From positions 248,001 through 312,000 of the forward strand of contig JANQAI010000011.1 of NCBI GenBank assembly GCA_024707145.1: a stretch of DNA of 64,000 bases, read 5' to 3'. The position numbers and the translations under genes are program-made. The notes beneath the pieces were generated by a model. It saw only the letters and a list, made by a program, of their open reading frames with translations. It did no database searches and had not been told where the DNA came from. Shown here piece by piece: positions 8,326 through 16,031 of this stretch. Origin of the DNA: Magnetospirillum sp. (lineage in GTDB: Bacteria; Pseudomonadota; Alphaproteobacteria; Rhodospirillales; Magnetospirillaceae). The stretch's first letter is position 1. Each line of letters begins with the position of its first letter.

Positions 8326-9716
8326 GTGGAACTGCAGGTGGACCTTCAGGCCGGGGGCGTTGTCGGTCAGCCGCAATTCGGCCCCGTGCAGCCGCGCCAC
8401 CGCCTTGACCAGCGACAGGCCCAGCCCGTTGCCGGGCGTGGAGCGGGTGGAATCCAGGCGGACGAAGCGGTCCAGGACCCGGTCGCGCGCTCCCTCGGGG
8501 ATGCCGGGGCCGGAATCCCCCACCGCCACCTCGGTGCCCGTGGCAGTGGCCGCCACGGTGACAGCCACGGAGCCGCCCTCCGGGGTGTACTTCACGGCAT
8601 TGTCCACCAGGTTGGCCAGGGCCTGGAACATCAGGTGGCGGTCGCCCTCCAGCGACAGGCCGGGATCGGCGTGGCAGACGATGGTCACGCCCTTCTCTTC
8701 GGCCAGCGGTTCGTAGAGTTCGACCACGTCGCCGGCCAGCTGGGCCGGATCCAGGGGCTCGAAGCTGTGCAGCCGCTGGCCCGATTCGGCGTTGCTGATG
8801 GCCAGCAGCGCGTTGAAGGTGGCCAGCAGGTTGTCGGCCTCCACCACCGTCTCCTCCAGCACCCGGCGCAAATCGGCGGCGTCCCCCCTCCTTCCTGCTG
8901 TTGGCCCAGCAGGGCCACGTCGATGCGCGAGCGCAGGCGGTTCAGCGGCGTGCGCAGGTCGTGGGCGATGTTGTCGGTGACGGTGCGGATGCCTTCCACC
9001 AGCCGCTCGATCTCGTCCATCATCTCGTTGAAGCTGGTGGCCAGCTGGTCGAACTCGTCGCGGGTGCCCGACAGCTTCATGCGACTCTTCATGTCGCCGC
9101 CGACGATGCGCCGCGCGGTGCGGCTCATGGCTTCCACGCGGGTCAGCATGTGGCGGCTGGTGAAATAGCCGCCGACGATGCCCAGCAGCACGGTCAGCGC
9201 CAGGCCCCAGCCCAGCGCCCGGTTGATGGCCGACTTGACCCGCTTGGCATCGTGCAGCGAGCGGCCGACCAGCAGCTTGTAGTCCTTGGGCAGGGTGTAG
9301 GTGCGGGCCAGCACCTCGGTGGCCAGGCGGCCGTCGCCCACCCGCTCGATGGGAAAGCGCACCCAGCCGGAATTGTCGGCGCTATCCTTGGGCCAGCCGA
9401 ACAGGTTGCCGGCGATGCGGTTGCCCTCGGGGTCCTGCAACAGATAGACGGCACGGCGCTCGATGTCCTGGTTGGCGCGGTTGCCGATAATCTCGGCCAT
9501 GCCCTGGATGCCGCGTTCGCGATACTGCTCGGACAGGCCGGTCGCCTCGGCCTCCACCGTCTCCTGCACCTGCCACTCGATGAACACCGAGGTGCTCCAC
9601 GACACCAGGGCCAGCAGGGCCATGGCCGAGACGGTGAAGATGCCGAGATACGACAGCGCCAGCCGGAAGGTGGTGGCGCGCAGCAGCAGGGGGAGGGAAA
9701 GGTTAACGGGCCGCAC
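8314..9716 (-). CDS. HAMP sensor histidine kinase, frame broken by a one-base deletion
   Basis: Read across one shift the gene gives 467 residues. Order: N-terminal helix (residues about 15-40), periplasmic sensor to about 165, second helix, HAMP (VEAMSRTARRIVGGDMKSRM), a HisKA box with NIAHDLRTPLNRLRSRIDVA, and an ATPase domain (NLVDNAVKYTPEGGSVAVTV, GDSGPGIPEG). The frame breaks at the six-C run 8883-8888; one more base joins QQQEGGG to DAADLRRVLEETVVE. The corrected length, 1404 bases, is a multiple of three. The start is GTG at 9716, overlapping the end of its OmpR-type partner by 14 bp. Confidence 0.85.
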
Positions 9717-10380
9717 GGAGCGTGTATCCGGCGCCGCGCACGGTATGGATCAGGGCGGGGTCGAAATCCTTGTCCACCTTCTGGCGCAGCCGGCTGATGT
9801 GCACGTCGATCAGGTTGGTCTGGGGGTCGAAATGGTACTCCCACACGTTTTCCAGCAGCATGGTCCGGGTCACCACCTGGCCGGCATGGCGCATCAGGTA
9901 TTCCAGCAGGCGGAATTCGCGCGGCTGCAGGTCGATGCTTTGGCCGGCCCGGATGACGGTGCGAGCCAGCAGGTCCATCTCCAGGTCTTCCACCTTCAGC
10001 CGGGTGTCGGGCTGGCTGGAACTGCCGCGCCGGCCCAGTGCCTCGATGCGGGCCAGCAGTTCGGCGAAGGCGTAGGGCTTGACCAGATAGTCGTCGCCGC
10101 CGGCCTTCAGTCCCTTCACCCGGTCGTCCACCTTGCCCAGCGCCGACAGAATCAGCACCGGGGTAGCGTTGCCGGCGGCGCGGATGGCCTGGATGATGGC
10201 AAGGCCGTCCAAGCCCGGCAACATGCGGTCGACGACCATGACGTCATAGCGTTCCGAGGTGGCCAGGAACAACCCATCGGTGCCGTTGGCCGCATGGTCG
10301 ACGGTGTTGCCGGCCTCGCGCAGGCCCTTGGCCAGATAGGCGGCCGCCTCTTGATCGTCCTCGATGAGCAGGATACGCAT
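9703..10380 (-). CDS. OmpR/PhoB-family response regulator
   Basis: A 225-residue regulator: receiver domain (MRILLIEDDQEAAAYLAKGL, acceptor D51 in VVDRMLPGLDG, KPYAFAEL) and a winged-helix DNA-binding domain (QPREFRLLEYLMRHAGQVVT, IDVHISRLRQKVDKD, VRGAGYTLRA). The ATG at 10380 is the start that begins the receiver; the frame is open upstream to 10647 but that part is the candidate small-RNA region. It overlaps the following kinase gene, a standard two-component operon. QseB/TctD-type systems are similar; the signal cannot be read from the sequence. Confidence 0.93.
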   Translation of the reverse strand: MRILLIEDDQEAAAYLAKGLREAGNTVDHAANGTDGLFLATSERYDVMVVDRMLPGLDGLAIIQAIRAAGNATPVLILSALGKVDDRVKGLKAGGDDYLVKPYAFAELLARIEALGRRGSSSQPDTRLKVEDLEMDLLARTVIRAGQSIDLQPREFRLLEYLMRHAGQVVTRTMLLENVWEYHFDPQTNLIDVHISRLRQKVDKDFDPALIHTVRGAGYTLRAAR

Positions 10381-10413
10381 GGACCGGACCTTACTCCGCC
10401 GCCCCTGGACATG

Positions 10414-10535
10414 AAAAGCCCCCGCAGCCAGGGGGAAAGCTGCGGGGGCGGTTTTCGGCTTCCGAGCCGGCCAGGGGGAGTGGCCGGTGCTCTTCTGGTC
10501 TCGCGCACCGCCCCGGGGGAGAGGAAGGTGCGTTC
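10414..10535 (-). ncRNA. Candidate small RNA: three hairpins with CU-rich loops, last one a terminator
   Basis: Read on the minus strand this region forms three hairpins in a row. Stem 1 pairs CGCACC (10532-10527) with GGTGCG (10509-10504). Stem 2 pairs CCGGCCA with TGGCCGG (10487-10467). Stem 3 pairs GCCCCCGCAGC with GCTGCGGGGGC (10449-10418) and is followed by TTTTC, an intrinsic terminator. All three loops carry a C-rich motif (CTCCCCC or TTTCCCCCT) complementary to GGGGGA-type ribosome sites. This layout resembles the alphaproteobacterial cuckoo-type RNAs with anti-Shine-Dalgarno loops. The 5' end is not resolved. It could instead be an attenuator in the leader of the regulator at 10380. 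Confidence 0.5.
10418..10449 (-). terminator. Strong intrinsic terminator upstream of response regulator
   Basis: A perfect 11-bp GC stem (GCCCCCGCAGC / GCTGCGGGGGC) with a ten-base loop, followed on the minus strand by TTTTC. It lies 37 bp before the regulator start, so it ends an upstream transcript or attenuates the regulator mRNA. Confidence 0.7.
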
Positions 10536-10681
10536 CGGTCGGCGGGGAGTTCAATTCCGCCCGGCTGGGGAAGATGACGGGGAGCGCTGAAACCGTCTTT
10601 CCCTTGCCTGATGTGGTGAAGAATGCCTGCCCGCACCTTACGACCACCTTTCGGCAGGATTAATGATTGGTAATGTGGGGT

Positions 10682-11221
10682 TCAGCGCCCTTCCTCGGGC
10701 AAATCCAGCGGCCGTCCGGTGGGGCTGGTGAAGGGCGGGCCGCCCTGCACCGGGCTTTGCCCCGGTCCATAGGGGACGCGGGTGCCCTGGCTGGTGCCGC
10801 GGTCGCCCATGCCGGTGCCGGTGGGGGCGGTGGCGGCGCCGCAATTGGCGCTGGCCCCCGTGCCGGTGCATTGGTCGGGGACCCGCGACTGCTGGGCGCC
10901 GGGGCCGGAGGAGCCCGGCGCGGTGCCGCCGCCGGGGGCGCCCAGCACGTTGGAACTGCCGCCGCCCATGGTGGCCGAACCGCCGCCCCGATTGCCAGGA
11001 CTTTCGCTGCCGCTGCGGAGTGCCCCGCGCGGCGCCTGCTCGGTCTTGGTGGAACCGGATGAACCGCCCAGTGAAGGCGCCGAGCCCGAGGACGAGCCCA
11101 TGGAGCCGGCGGATCCGGACGAACGCCCCGACGAACCTCCGCCCGACGAACCGCCCGAGGATTGGGCCAGCGCCGCCAGCGGCAGGGCGGCGGCCATCAG
11201 AGAGACCAGCAGAATGCGCAT
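10682..11221 (-). CDS. Ser/Gly-rich secreted protein
   Basis: A 179-residue protein that starts with a clear signal peptide (MRILLVSLMAAALPLAALAQ, cleavage after ALA) and then is almost entirely low complexity: Ser-Gly clusters, later Gly/Pro/Thr-rich. Two cysteines (DQCTGTGASANC) in the second half could form a disulfide. No domain is recognised; it is probably an exported, disordered periplasmic or surface protein. The start at 11221 is set by the signal peptide. It diverges from the J-domain gene at 11473. Confidence 0.7.
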   Translation of the reverse strand: MRILLVSLMAAALPLAALAQSSGGSSGGGSSGRSSGSAGSMGSSSGSAPSLGGSSGSTKTEQAPRGALRSGSESPGNRGGGSATMGGGSSNVLGAPGGGTAPGSSGPGAQQSRVPDQCTGTGASANCGAATAPTGTGMGDRGTSQGTRVPYGPGQSPVQGGPPFTSPTGRPLDLPEEGR

Positions 11222-11472
11222 GGGCGGGGCTTTCCCTTGTGGTCGGTGCTGTTCCAACACGCGGGCGGAAGGCGGGGTTCCGGGCCTTGACGGGGCAGGG
11301 CCATCGCCTAAATCGATAATGCCGGAACCGCTCGCGCGCCGAGGGTTCCGGCGACGCGTGCCGCCGGTCGGGCGCGGACAGATGACGCGAGTGATGCGCT
11401 GAGGCCCGCCAGCCTCTGGTCCGCCGTTCCCGCCGGCACCTGTGGCCCGCCGGCACTTGTGGAGAGAGGACC

Positions 11473-12393
11473 ATGCGCAGCCCGTACGACATCCTGGGAG
11501 TCACGCCCGCCGCCAGCGACGACGAGATCCGCAAGGCGTTCCGCAAGCTCGCCAAGAAGCTCCATCCCGACGTCAATCCGGGCAACAAGGAGGCGGAGAA
11601 CCGCTTCAAGGAAATCAACGCAGCCTACGACCTGCTGTCCGACCCGGCCAAGCGCGCCCGCTTCGACCGCGGCGAGATCGACGCCGAGGGGCGCGAAACC
11701 TTCGCTCACGCCTACAGCAGCGCCCATGGCGGTTTCGGCGGCGATCCGTTCCGGGCGGGCGGAACCCAGGGCAGCTATCATTTTTCGTTCGGCGGCGACG
11801 CCCCCGAGGATTTGTTCGAGAACCTGTTCGGCCAGCATTTCGGCGGCCGGCCGCCCTTCGGCACCCGTGGTCGGCCGCGCAGCCGGGGCGAAGACGTGCG
11901 GGCCGGCCTGACGGTGGACTTCGCCGAAGCGGCGCTGGGCGCGGTCAAGCGCGTCACCATCGGCGGCAGGACCCTGGACGTCACCATTCCCGAGGGGCTC
12001 AAGGACGGCCAGACCCTGCGGCTGAAGGGCAGGGGCGAGCCCGGCCAGGGCGGCGGGGCGGCGGGCGACCTGCTGATCGACGTGGCGGTGGCACCCCATC
12101 GCCTGTTCACCCGCAAGGGCGACGACATCCATGCCGACATCCCCGTCACCCTGGCCGAGGCGGTGTTGGGCGGGCGCATCGCCGTGCCCACCCTGACCGG
12201 CACGGTGGCCATGACGGTGCCGGCGGGCGCCAATACCGGCACCGTGCTGCGCCTCAAGGGCAAGGGCATCAAGGGCGGCGACCAGTACGTCACCCTGAAG
12301 GTGGCGCTGCCCGAGCGCCCGGACGATGAACTGACGGCCTTCATCCGCCGCTGGAGTGCCGACCACCCCTACGACCCGCGCGCCGGGATGTGA
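11473..12393 (+). CDS. J-domain co-chaperone, CbpA/DnaJ type without zinc finger
   Basis: A 306-residue protein. Residues 1-68 are a J domain with the HPD motif (KKLHPDVNPGNKEAENRFKE) that stimulates DnaK. A Gly/Phe-rich linker follows (about 75-135), then two C-terminal substrate-binding barrels (EDVRAGLTVDFAEAALGAVK; GRGEPGQGGG; LTGTVAMTVPAGANTGTVLR). The CxxCxGxG zinc repeats of classical DnaJ are missing, which makes it CbpA-like. GGAGAGAGGACC precedes the ATG. It runs into the M48 protease gene eight bases later, suggesting an operon for protein quality control. Confidence 0.9.
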   Translation: MRSPYDILGVTPAASDDEIRKAFRKLAKKLHPDVNPGNKEAENRFKEINAAYDLLSDPAKRARFDRGEIDAEGRETFAHAYSSAHGGFGGDPFRAGGTQGSYHFSFGGDAPEDLFENLFGQHFGGRPPFGTRGRPRSRGEDVRAGLTVDFAEAALGAVKRVTIGGRTLDVTIPEGLKDGQTLRLKGRGEPGQGGGAAGDLLIDVAVAPHRLFTRKGDDIHADIPVTLAEAVLGGRIAVPTLTGTVAMTVPAGANTGTVLRLKGKGIKGGDQYVTLKVALPERPDDELTAFIRRWSADHPYDPRAGM

Positions 12394-12400
12394 GGTCGCC

Positions 12401-13366
12401 ATGACTCCGTTCGCCGCCGCCCGCCTGGACGCTGCCGTGCTGGCCCGCCAGCATCGCCGCAACATGCTGCGGTCCCTGGCTGTGCTGGGCGGCATCGGCG
12501 CCTGGATGGCCCTGGTGGGCTGGCTGGTGGCGGGCGGGGCCGGCATCCTGTGGGCGGTGCTGGGCGCCGTGCTGGTGCTGCTGATCCAGCCCATCCGCTC
12601 CACCACCCTGCTGGCGGCCCTGTACGGCGCGGTACCGGTCGATCCCGCCCAGGCCCCCGGCCTCTATTCCATGGGGGCTGAACTGGCGCGTCGGGCGGGC
12701 TTGGCGGAGGTGCCGCCGCTTCTCTTCATCCCGCGCAACGAATTGATCGCCCTGTCCACCGGCTGGGGGCGCGAGGGCGCCGTCGCGGTGTCGGACGGCC
12801 TGCTGCGCGCCTTGGGCGGGCGGGAACTGGCGGCGGTGCTGGCCCACGAGACCAGCCATCTGCGCGCCGGCGACCTCAAGCTGCTGCGGCTGGCCGAGGC
12901 GGCGGGACGGCTGACCCGTACGCTGGCCCTGTTCGGCCTGGTGATGATCCTGCTGTACCTGCCCGCCGAGGAGGTGATGGGGGGCGTGCCGGTGGCGGCC
13001 CTGCTGCTGCTGGTGCTGGCGCCGCTGGTCAGCGATCTGCTGGGCCTGACCCTGTCGCGCACCCGCGAATTCGAGGCCGATCGCGGCGCGGTGGAACTGA
13101 CCGGCGATCCCGACGGGCTGATTTCCGCGCTCATGCGCATCGACACCCTGCAGGAGGGCGGCTGGGAACGGTTGCGCCGGCGCGGCCGCAAGGGCTGGCT
13201 GCAGCTCATCCGCACCCATCCCACCACCGAGGAACGGGTCGAGCGCCTGCGCGAACTGGCGCCGGCCCCGCCGCCGCGCTGGTTGGCCCTGCCCGAGGTG
13301 CTGGTGATGCCCGGTCTGATGGGAATGGCACCGTCCCGGCGCCCCTGGTGGCGGCGCCACCGTTGA
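12401..13366 (+). CDS. M48-family membrane metalloprotease (HtpX-like)
   Basis: A 321-residue integral membrane protease. Two helices occupy about residues 25-65, the zinc motif HETSH (within AAVLAHETSHLRAGDLK) lies near residue 148, two more helices follow at about 170-215, and the third ligand is in TREFEADRGAVELTGDP. This order is that of HtpX/M48B proteases, which degrade misfolded membrane proteins. The C-terminus is Trp/Arg-rich. The start at 12401 follows GAGG, eight bases after the J-domain gene. Its final codons overlap the first copy of a 23-bp tandem repeat. Confidence 0.87.
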   Translation: MTPFAAARLDAAVLARQHRRNMLRSLAVLGGIGAWMALVGWLVAGGAGILWAVLGAVLVLLIQPIRSTTLLAALYGAVPVDPAQAPGLYSMGAELARRAGLAEVPPLLFIPRNELIALSTGWGREGAVAVSDGLLRALGGRELAAVLAHETSHLRAGDLKLLRLAEAAGRLTRTLALFGLVMILLYLPAEEVMGGVPVAALLLLVLAPLVSDLLGLTLSRTREFEADRGAVELTGDPDGLISALMRIDTLQEGGWERLRRRGRKGWLQLIRTHPTTEERVERLRELAPAPPPRWLALPEVLVMPGLMGMAPSRRPWWRRHR

Positions 13367-13393
13367 CAGATAGGCGGCGCCACCGTTGACAGA
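13350..13393 (+). repeat. 23-bp-period tandem repeat containing TTGACA
   Basis: A 21-base unit, GGCGGCGCCACC followed by GTTGACAGA, occurs at 13350-13370 and again at 13373-13393. Further partial copies of GGCGCCACC lie at about 13397-13405 and 13421-13429. The first copy overlaps the end of the protease gene. Each unit carries a consensus -35-like TTGACA. Confidence 0.75.
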
Positions 13394-13435
13394 CGGGGCG
13401 CCACCCTAGAGGGTAGGGCGGGCGCCACCTGATGC

Positions 13436-13464
13436 TTGTCTCGGGAACCGAATCCGGCTAGATG
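13436..13464 (+). promoter_or_regulatory. Candidate promoter for NDUFS4 gene
   Basis: TTGTCT at 13436-13441 and TAGATG at 13459-13464 are separated by 17 bases, a spacing fitting a housekeeping sigma promoter in alphaproteobacteria. It is 38 bp before the ATG at 13502. Confidence 0.4.
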
Positions 13465-13501
13465 TAGCCACCGGATTTTCGGATGCCGAAGGAGCCCGTC
13501 G

Positions 13502-13810
13502 ATGCAGGTCCGTATCTATCGCCCCGCCAAGACCGCCATGCAGTCGGGCAAGGCCAATTCCCAGGCGTGGGTGCTGGAATACGAGCCGGCGGCGCGCAAG
13601 CAGGCCGACGCCCTGATGGGCTGGCTGGGCTCGGACGATACCACCCAGCAGCTCCGCCTGAAGTTCGCCACCAAGGAAGAGGCCGTGGCCTATGCGACCC
13701 GCAAGGGCCTGGACTTCCAGGTGGTCGAGCCGGCCCACAAGAAGCCGGTCCCGCCCAAGAACTACGCCGACAATTTTCGTTTCGACAAGCTGGAATTCGG
13801 CCGCTTCTGA
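13502..13810 (+). CDS. Complex I accessory subunit, NDUFS4 family
   Basis: A 102-residue protein, MQVRIYRPAKTAMQSGKANS, then WVLEYEPAARKQADALMGWL, QQLRLKFATKEEAVAYATRK and a C-terminus KNYADNFRFDKLEFGRF. This matches the ETC complex I subunit (NDUFS4, 18 kDa) family, which in eukaryotes and alphaproteobacteria is an accessory subunit of NADH:ubiquinone oxidoreductase. Its presence is one of the better taxonomic markers in the window. It is a single gene with its own likely promoter, ending 12 bp before tRNA-Arg. Confidence 0.92.
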   Translation: MQVRIYRPAKTAMQSGKANSQAWVLEYEPAARKQADALMGWLGSDDTTQQLRLKFATKEEAVAYATRKGLDFQVVEPAHKKPVPPKNYADNFRFDKLEFGRF

Positions 13811-13822
13811 GCCGCCTTCCCG

Positions 13823-13899
13823 GCGCCCTTAGCTCAGTTGGATAGAGCACCCGCCTTCTAAGCGGACGGCCGCTGGTTCGAATCCAGCAGGGCGCGCCA
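13823..13899 (+). tRNA. tRNA-Arg (anticodon TCT)
   Basis: A complete 77-base cloverleaf. The acceptor stem GCGCCCT (13823-13829) pairs with AGGGCGC (13889-13895). The D arm reads AGCTCAGTTGGATAGAGC, the anticodon loop is CTTCTAA giving anticodon TCT, the T arm contains GGTTCGAATCC, and CCA is encoded at 13897-13899. It reads AGA codons. Confidence 0.96.
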
Positions 13900-13908
13900 T
13901 CCACCGTC

Positions 13909-13953
13909 AACGGGCCGGTTCCGGGCGCGATTTCGCGCCGGGGCCGGCCCGTT
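13909..13953. terminator. Long GC hairpin after tRNA-Arg
   Basis: AACGGGCCGG (13909-13918) pairs with CCGGCCCGTT (13944-13953), with an inner GGCGCGA/TCGCGCC stem. It lies between tRNA-Arg and the convergent membrane protein gene and may end both transcripts. T runs are short. Confidence 0.5.
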
Positions 13954-13958
13954 GCCGT

Positions 13959-14390
13959 TCAGCGCGCGACGAACAATGCCCCGCCGGCCACCAGGGCCGC
14001 CAGCAGGGCCAGCAGGACCACGGCACCCAGCTTGTGCTGCCAGTGGTCCAGTTTTTCCCAGCCGGCGAAGTCGCCCTTGTCGGCCAGGGCCAGACGCTTG
14101 ACCACCAGCCAGACGCAGACGGCGTTGAAGGTAATGGCGGTCAGGCCCAGGCCGATCTTGGTCCACAGCAGGGGCGTGTACGGCGCTTGGTGCAGCATCG
14201 CTCCGCCGGTGAGCAGCACGCCCAGGAAGGCGGGGATCTCGATGAACTTGTCGGTCTTCCAGTGCAGCGCCGAGATGAAGCGGCGCATGGCCGGGCTGTC
14301 GTCGATGGAGTGCTCGTACAGCGCTTCCACCAGGATGCAGCCCAGCCAGGTGGCGACGCAGAGCAGGTGCAGGAACAGGGCAAACGTCAT
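13959..14390 (-). CDS. Four-helix membrane protein of unknown function
   Basis: A 143-residue protein with four predicted membrane helices: about 2-22 (FALFLHLLCVATWLGCILVE), 50-68, 76-98 and 122-142. Conserved-looking histidines lie near helix ends (H8, H27, H43). It resembles the CopD/DUF2269 type of small membrane proteins, but I cannot assign a family with confidence. The start at 14390 places the first helix at the N-terminus; the frame is open upstream but has no ribosome site. It converges on tRNA-Arg. Confidence 0.65.
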   Translation of the reverse strand: MTFALFLHLLCVATWLGCILVEALYEHSIDDSPAMRRFISALHWKTDKFIEIPAFLGVLLTGGAMLHQAPYTPLLWTKIGLGLTAITFNAVCVWLVVKRLALADKGDFAGWEKLDHWQHKLGAVVLLALLAALVAGGALFVAR

Positions 14391-14998
14391 GAAGCGGGCC
14401 TCGCATTTAAGCGCAACCGTGGTAGGGGCGGGTATATCACAATCGGCGAAGGTGCCAACCCGCCCCATCCATTTCGGATAACCACAAGGAATTGCATTGA
14501 GCACATGGCTCCGATGCAAGCGATGCGGTGGTAATCCTACCGTCACCGATTATATGCTGCGCTGCAATATCGGTTTGGAGCGATAGAGATGCTCGAAGAG
14601 TGGATTCTGCAACGTTCCGCTGGCGACCCTGCGGGCCATTGCCGCCGACCCCAAGGTGCAGGGTTCCCGTATCTGGCAGCTGGCCGTGGTGGAATTGCTG
14701 GTGCGCCAGAATCAGGACGCCCTGGCCGCCTGATCGGCGTCAGGACTGTTATGCCCCGGCGCGCCGGGGATCAAATCGACGGGGCCGCCCGACCGTGTCT
14801 TTCCGACAGGTCCGCGGCCCTTCGGTTTTTCGGGCCGGCATCTCCCGTACTCTTTCCCCCTGGCCGTTTTTTCCTACCCCAGGGGATGGCAAGCGGCCCC
14901 CACCATTCGCACATATCCTCCGACGGAAGGTCCGCCGCTTTACCAATGCGCGGATCGGTAATACCTTTTGTCATCGCAATTTCCGTGGGGGAGGTACG
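14391..14998. other. 608-bp region between membrane protein and amino-acid transporter
   Basis: It holds the likely promoter of the minus-strand membrane protein near 14391-14460, one short damaged reading frame (14589-14733, listed separately), and the leader of the transporter operon. The remaining sequence shows no gene, tRNA or clear terminator. Confidence 0.5.
14589..14733 (+). pseudogene. Short possible gene with frame break
   Basis: ATG 14589 has a good GGAG site eight bases upstream and begins MLEEWILQRS. About ten codons in, the sensible frame changes: from about 14619 another frame gives LATLRAIAADPKVQGSRIWQ, then LAVVELLVRQNQDALAA and a TGA at 14731-14733. The helical, regular composition suggests a real protein of about 48 residues, interrupted near 14616-14620 by one extra or two missing bases. 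I recognise no family. Confidence 0.35.
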
Positions 14999-16021
14999 AT
15001 GTCGTTGCTCAAAAGCATGGCGGCCGCCTGTTTGTTCGTGGCCTGCGGTTCCCTGTCGGCCCAGGCCGGCACCACGTTCGACGCGGTCAAGGCCAAGGGC
15101 TTCGTCCAATGCGGCGTCAACCTGGGCCTGTACGGCTTTTCCGCCCCCGACGACAAGGGCGTGTGGAGCGGCCTGGACGTGGACGCCTGCCGCGCGGTGG
15201 CGGCGGCCGTGTTCGGCGATGCCGGCAAGGTCAAGTACACGCCGCTGTCGGCGCAGCAGCGCCTGCCCGCCCTGCAATCGGGCGAGATCGACCTGCTGGC
15301 GCGCAACACCACCTGGACGCTGAGCCGCGACACCGCCAACGGCCTGAACTTCACCGTCACCAATTATTACGACGGCCAGGGCTTCATGGTGGCCAAGAAG
15401 CTGGGGGTGAAGTCGGTCAAGGAGTTGGACGGCGCCACCATCTGCGTGCTGCCCGGCACCACCACCGAGCAGAACCTGTCCGACTGGTTCCGCACCAACA
15501 AGCTGAGCTTCAAGCCGGTGGTGATCGAGAAGAACGAGGAATTGGCGGCCGCCTTCTTCTCTGGCCGTTGCGACGCCTACAGCTCGGACGCCTCGCAGTT
15601 GGCCGGCATCCGCGCCAACGAGGCGCCCAAGCCCGACGACTACGTCATCCTGCCCGACCTGATCTCCAAGGAGCCGCTGACTCCGGTGGTGCGCCATGCC
15701 GACGACCAGTGGGCCGACATCGTGCGCTGGTCGCTGTTCGCCATGATCGCCGCCGAGGAAAAAGGCGTCACCTCGAAGAACGTGGAGCAGATGCTGACCT
15801 CGCCCGATCCCGAGGTGAAGCGCCTGCTGGGCGTCACTCCCGGCAACGGCAAGGCCCTGGGCCTGGACGAGAAGTGGGCCTACAACATCGTCAAGCAGGT
15901 GGGTAATTACGGTGAGAGCTTCGAGCGCAACGTCGGCAAGGGGTCCAAGCTGAAGATCGAGCGCGGCCTCAACGCCCTCTTCACCAACGGCGGGCTGATG
16001 TACTCGCCGCCGTTCAAGTAG
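14999..16021 (+). CDS. aapJ: Polar amino-acid ABC transporter, periplasmic binding protein
   Basis: A 340-residue protein with a signal peptide (MSLLKSMAAACLFVACGSLS, cleavage after AQA) and a type II binding-protein fold: VKAKGFVQCGVNLGLYGFSA, GLDVDACRAVAAAVFGD, LLARNTTWTLSRDTANGLNF, SGRCDAYSSDASQLAGIR. These match AapJ/BztA, binding proteins for glutamate, glutamine, aspartate and other L-amino acids. The ATG at 14999 follows GGGGGAGGT. It is the first gene of a four-gene operon, followed 10 bp later by the first permease. Confidence 0.93.
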   Translation: MSLLKSMAAACLFVACGSLSAQAGTTFDAVKAKGFVQCGVNLGLYGFSAPDDKGVWSGLDVDACRAVAAAVFGDAGKVKYTPLSAQQRLPALQSGEIDLLARNTTWTLSRDTANGLNFTVTNYYDGQGFMVAKKLGVKSVKELDGATICVLPGTTTEQNLSDWFRTNKLSFKPVVIEKNEELAAAFFSGRCDAYSSDASQLAGIRANEAPKPDDYVILPDLISKEPLTPVVRHADDQWADIVRWSLFAMIAAEEKGVTSKNVEQMLTSPDPEVKRLLGVTPGNGKALGLDEKWAYNIVKQVGNYGESFERNVGKGSKLKIERGLNALFTNGGLMYSPPFK

Positions 16022-16031
16022 GCGGTCTTCC

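Noticed and set aside
10381..10647. N-terminal extension of the OmpR-type regulator
   Set aside because: The frame is open, but the receiver starts cleanly at 10380 and the upstream part contains a terminator-like hairpin.
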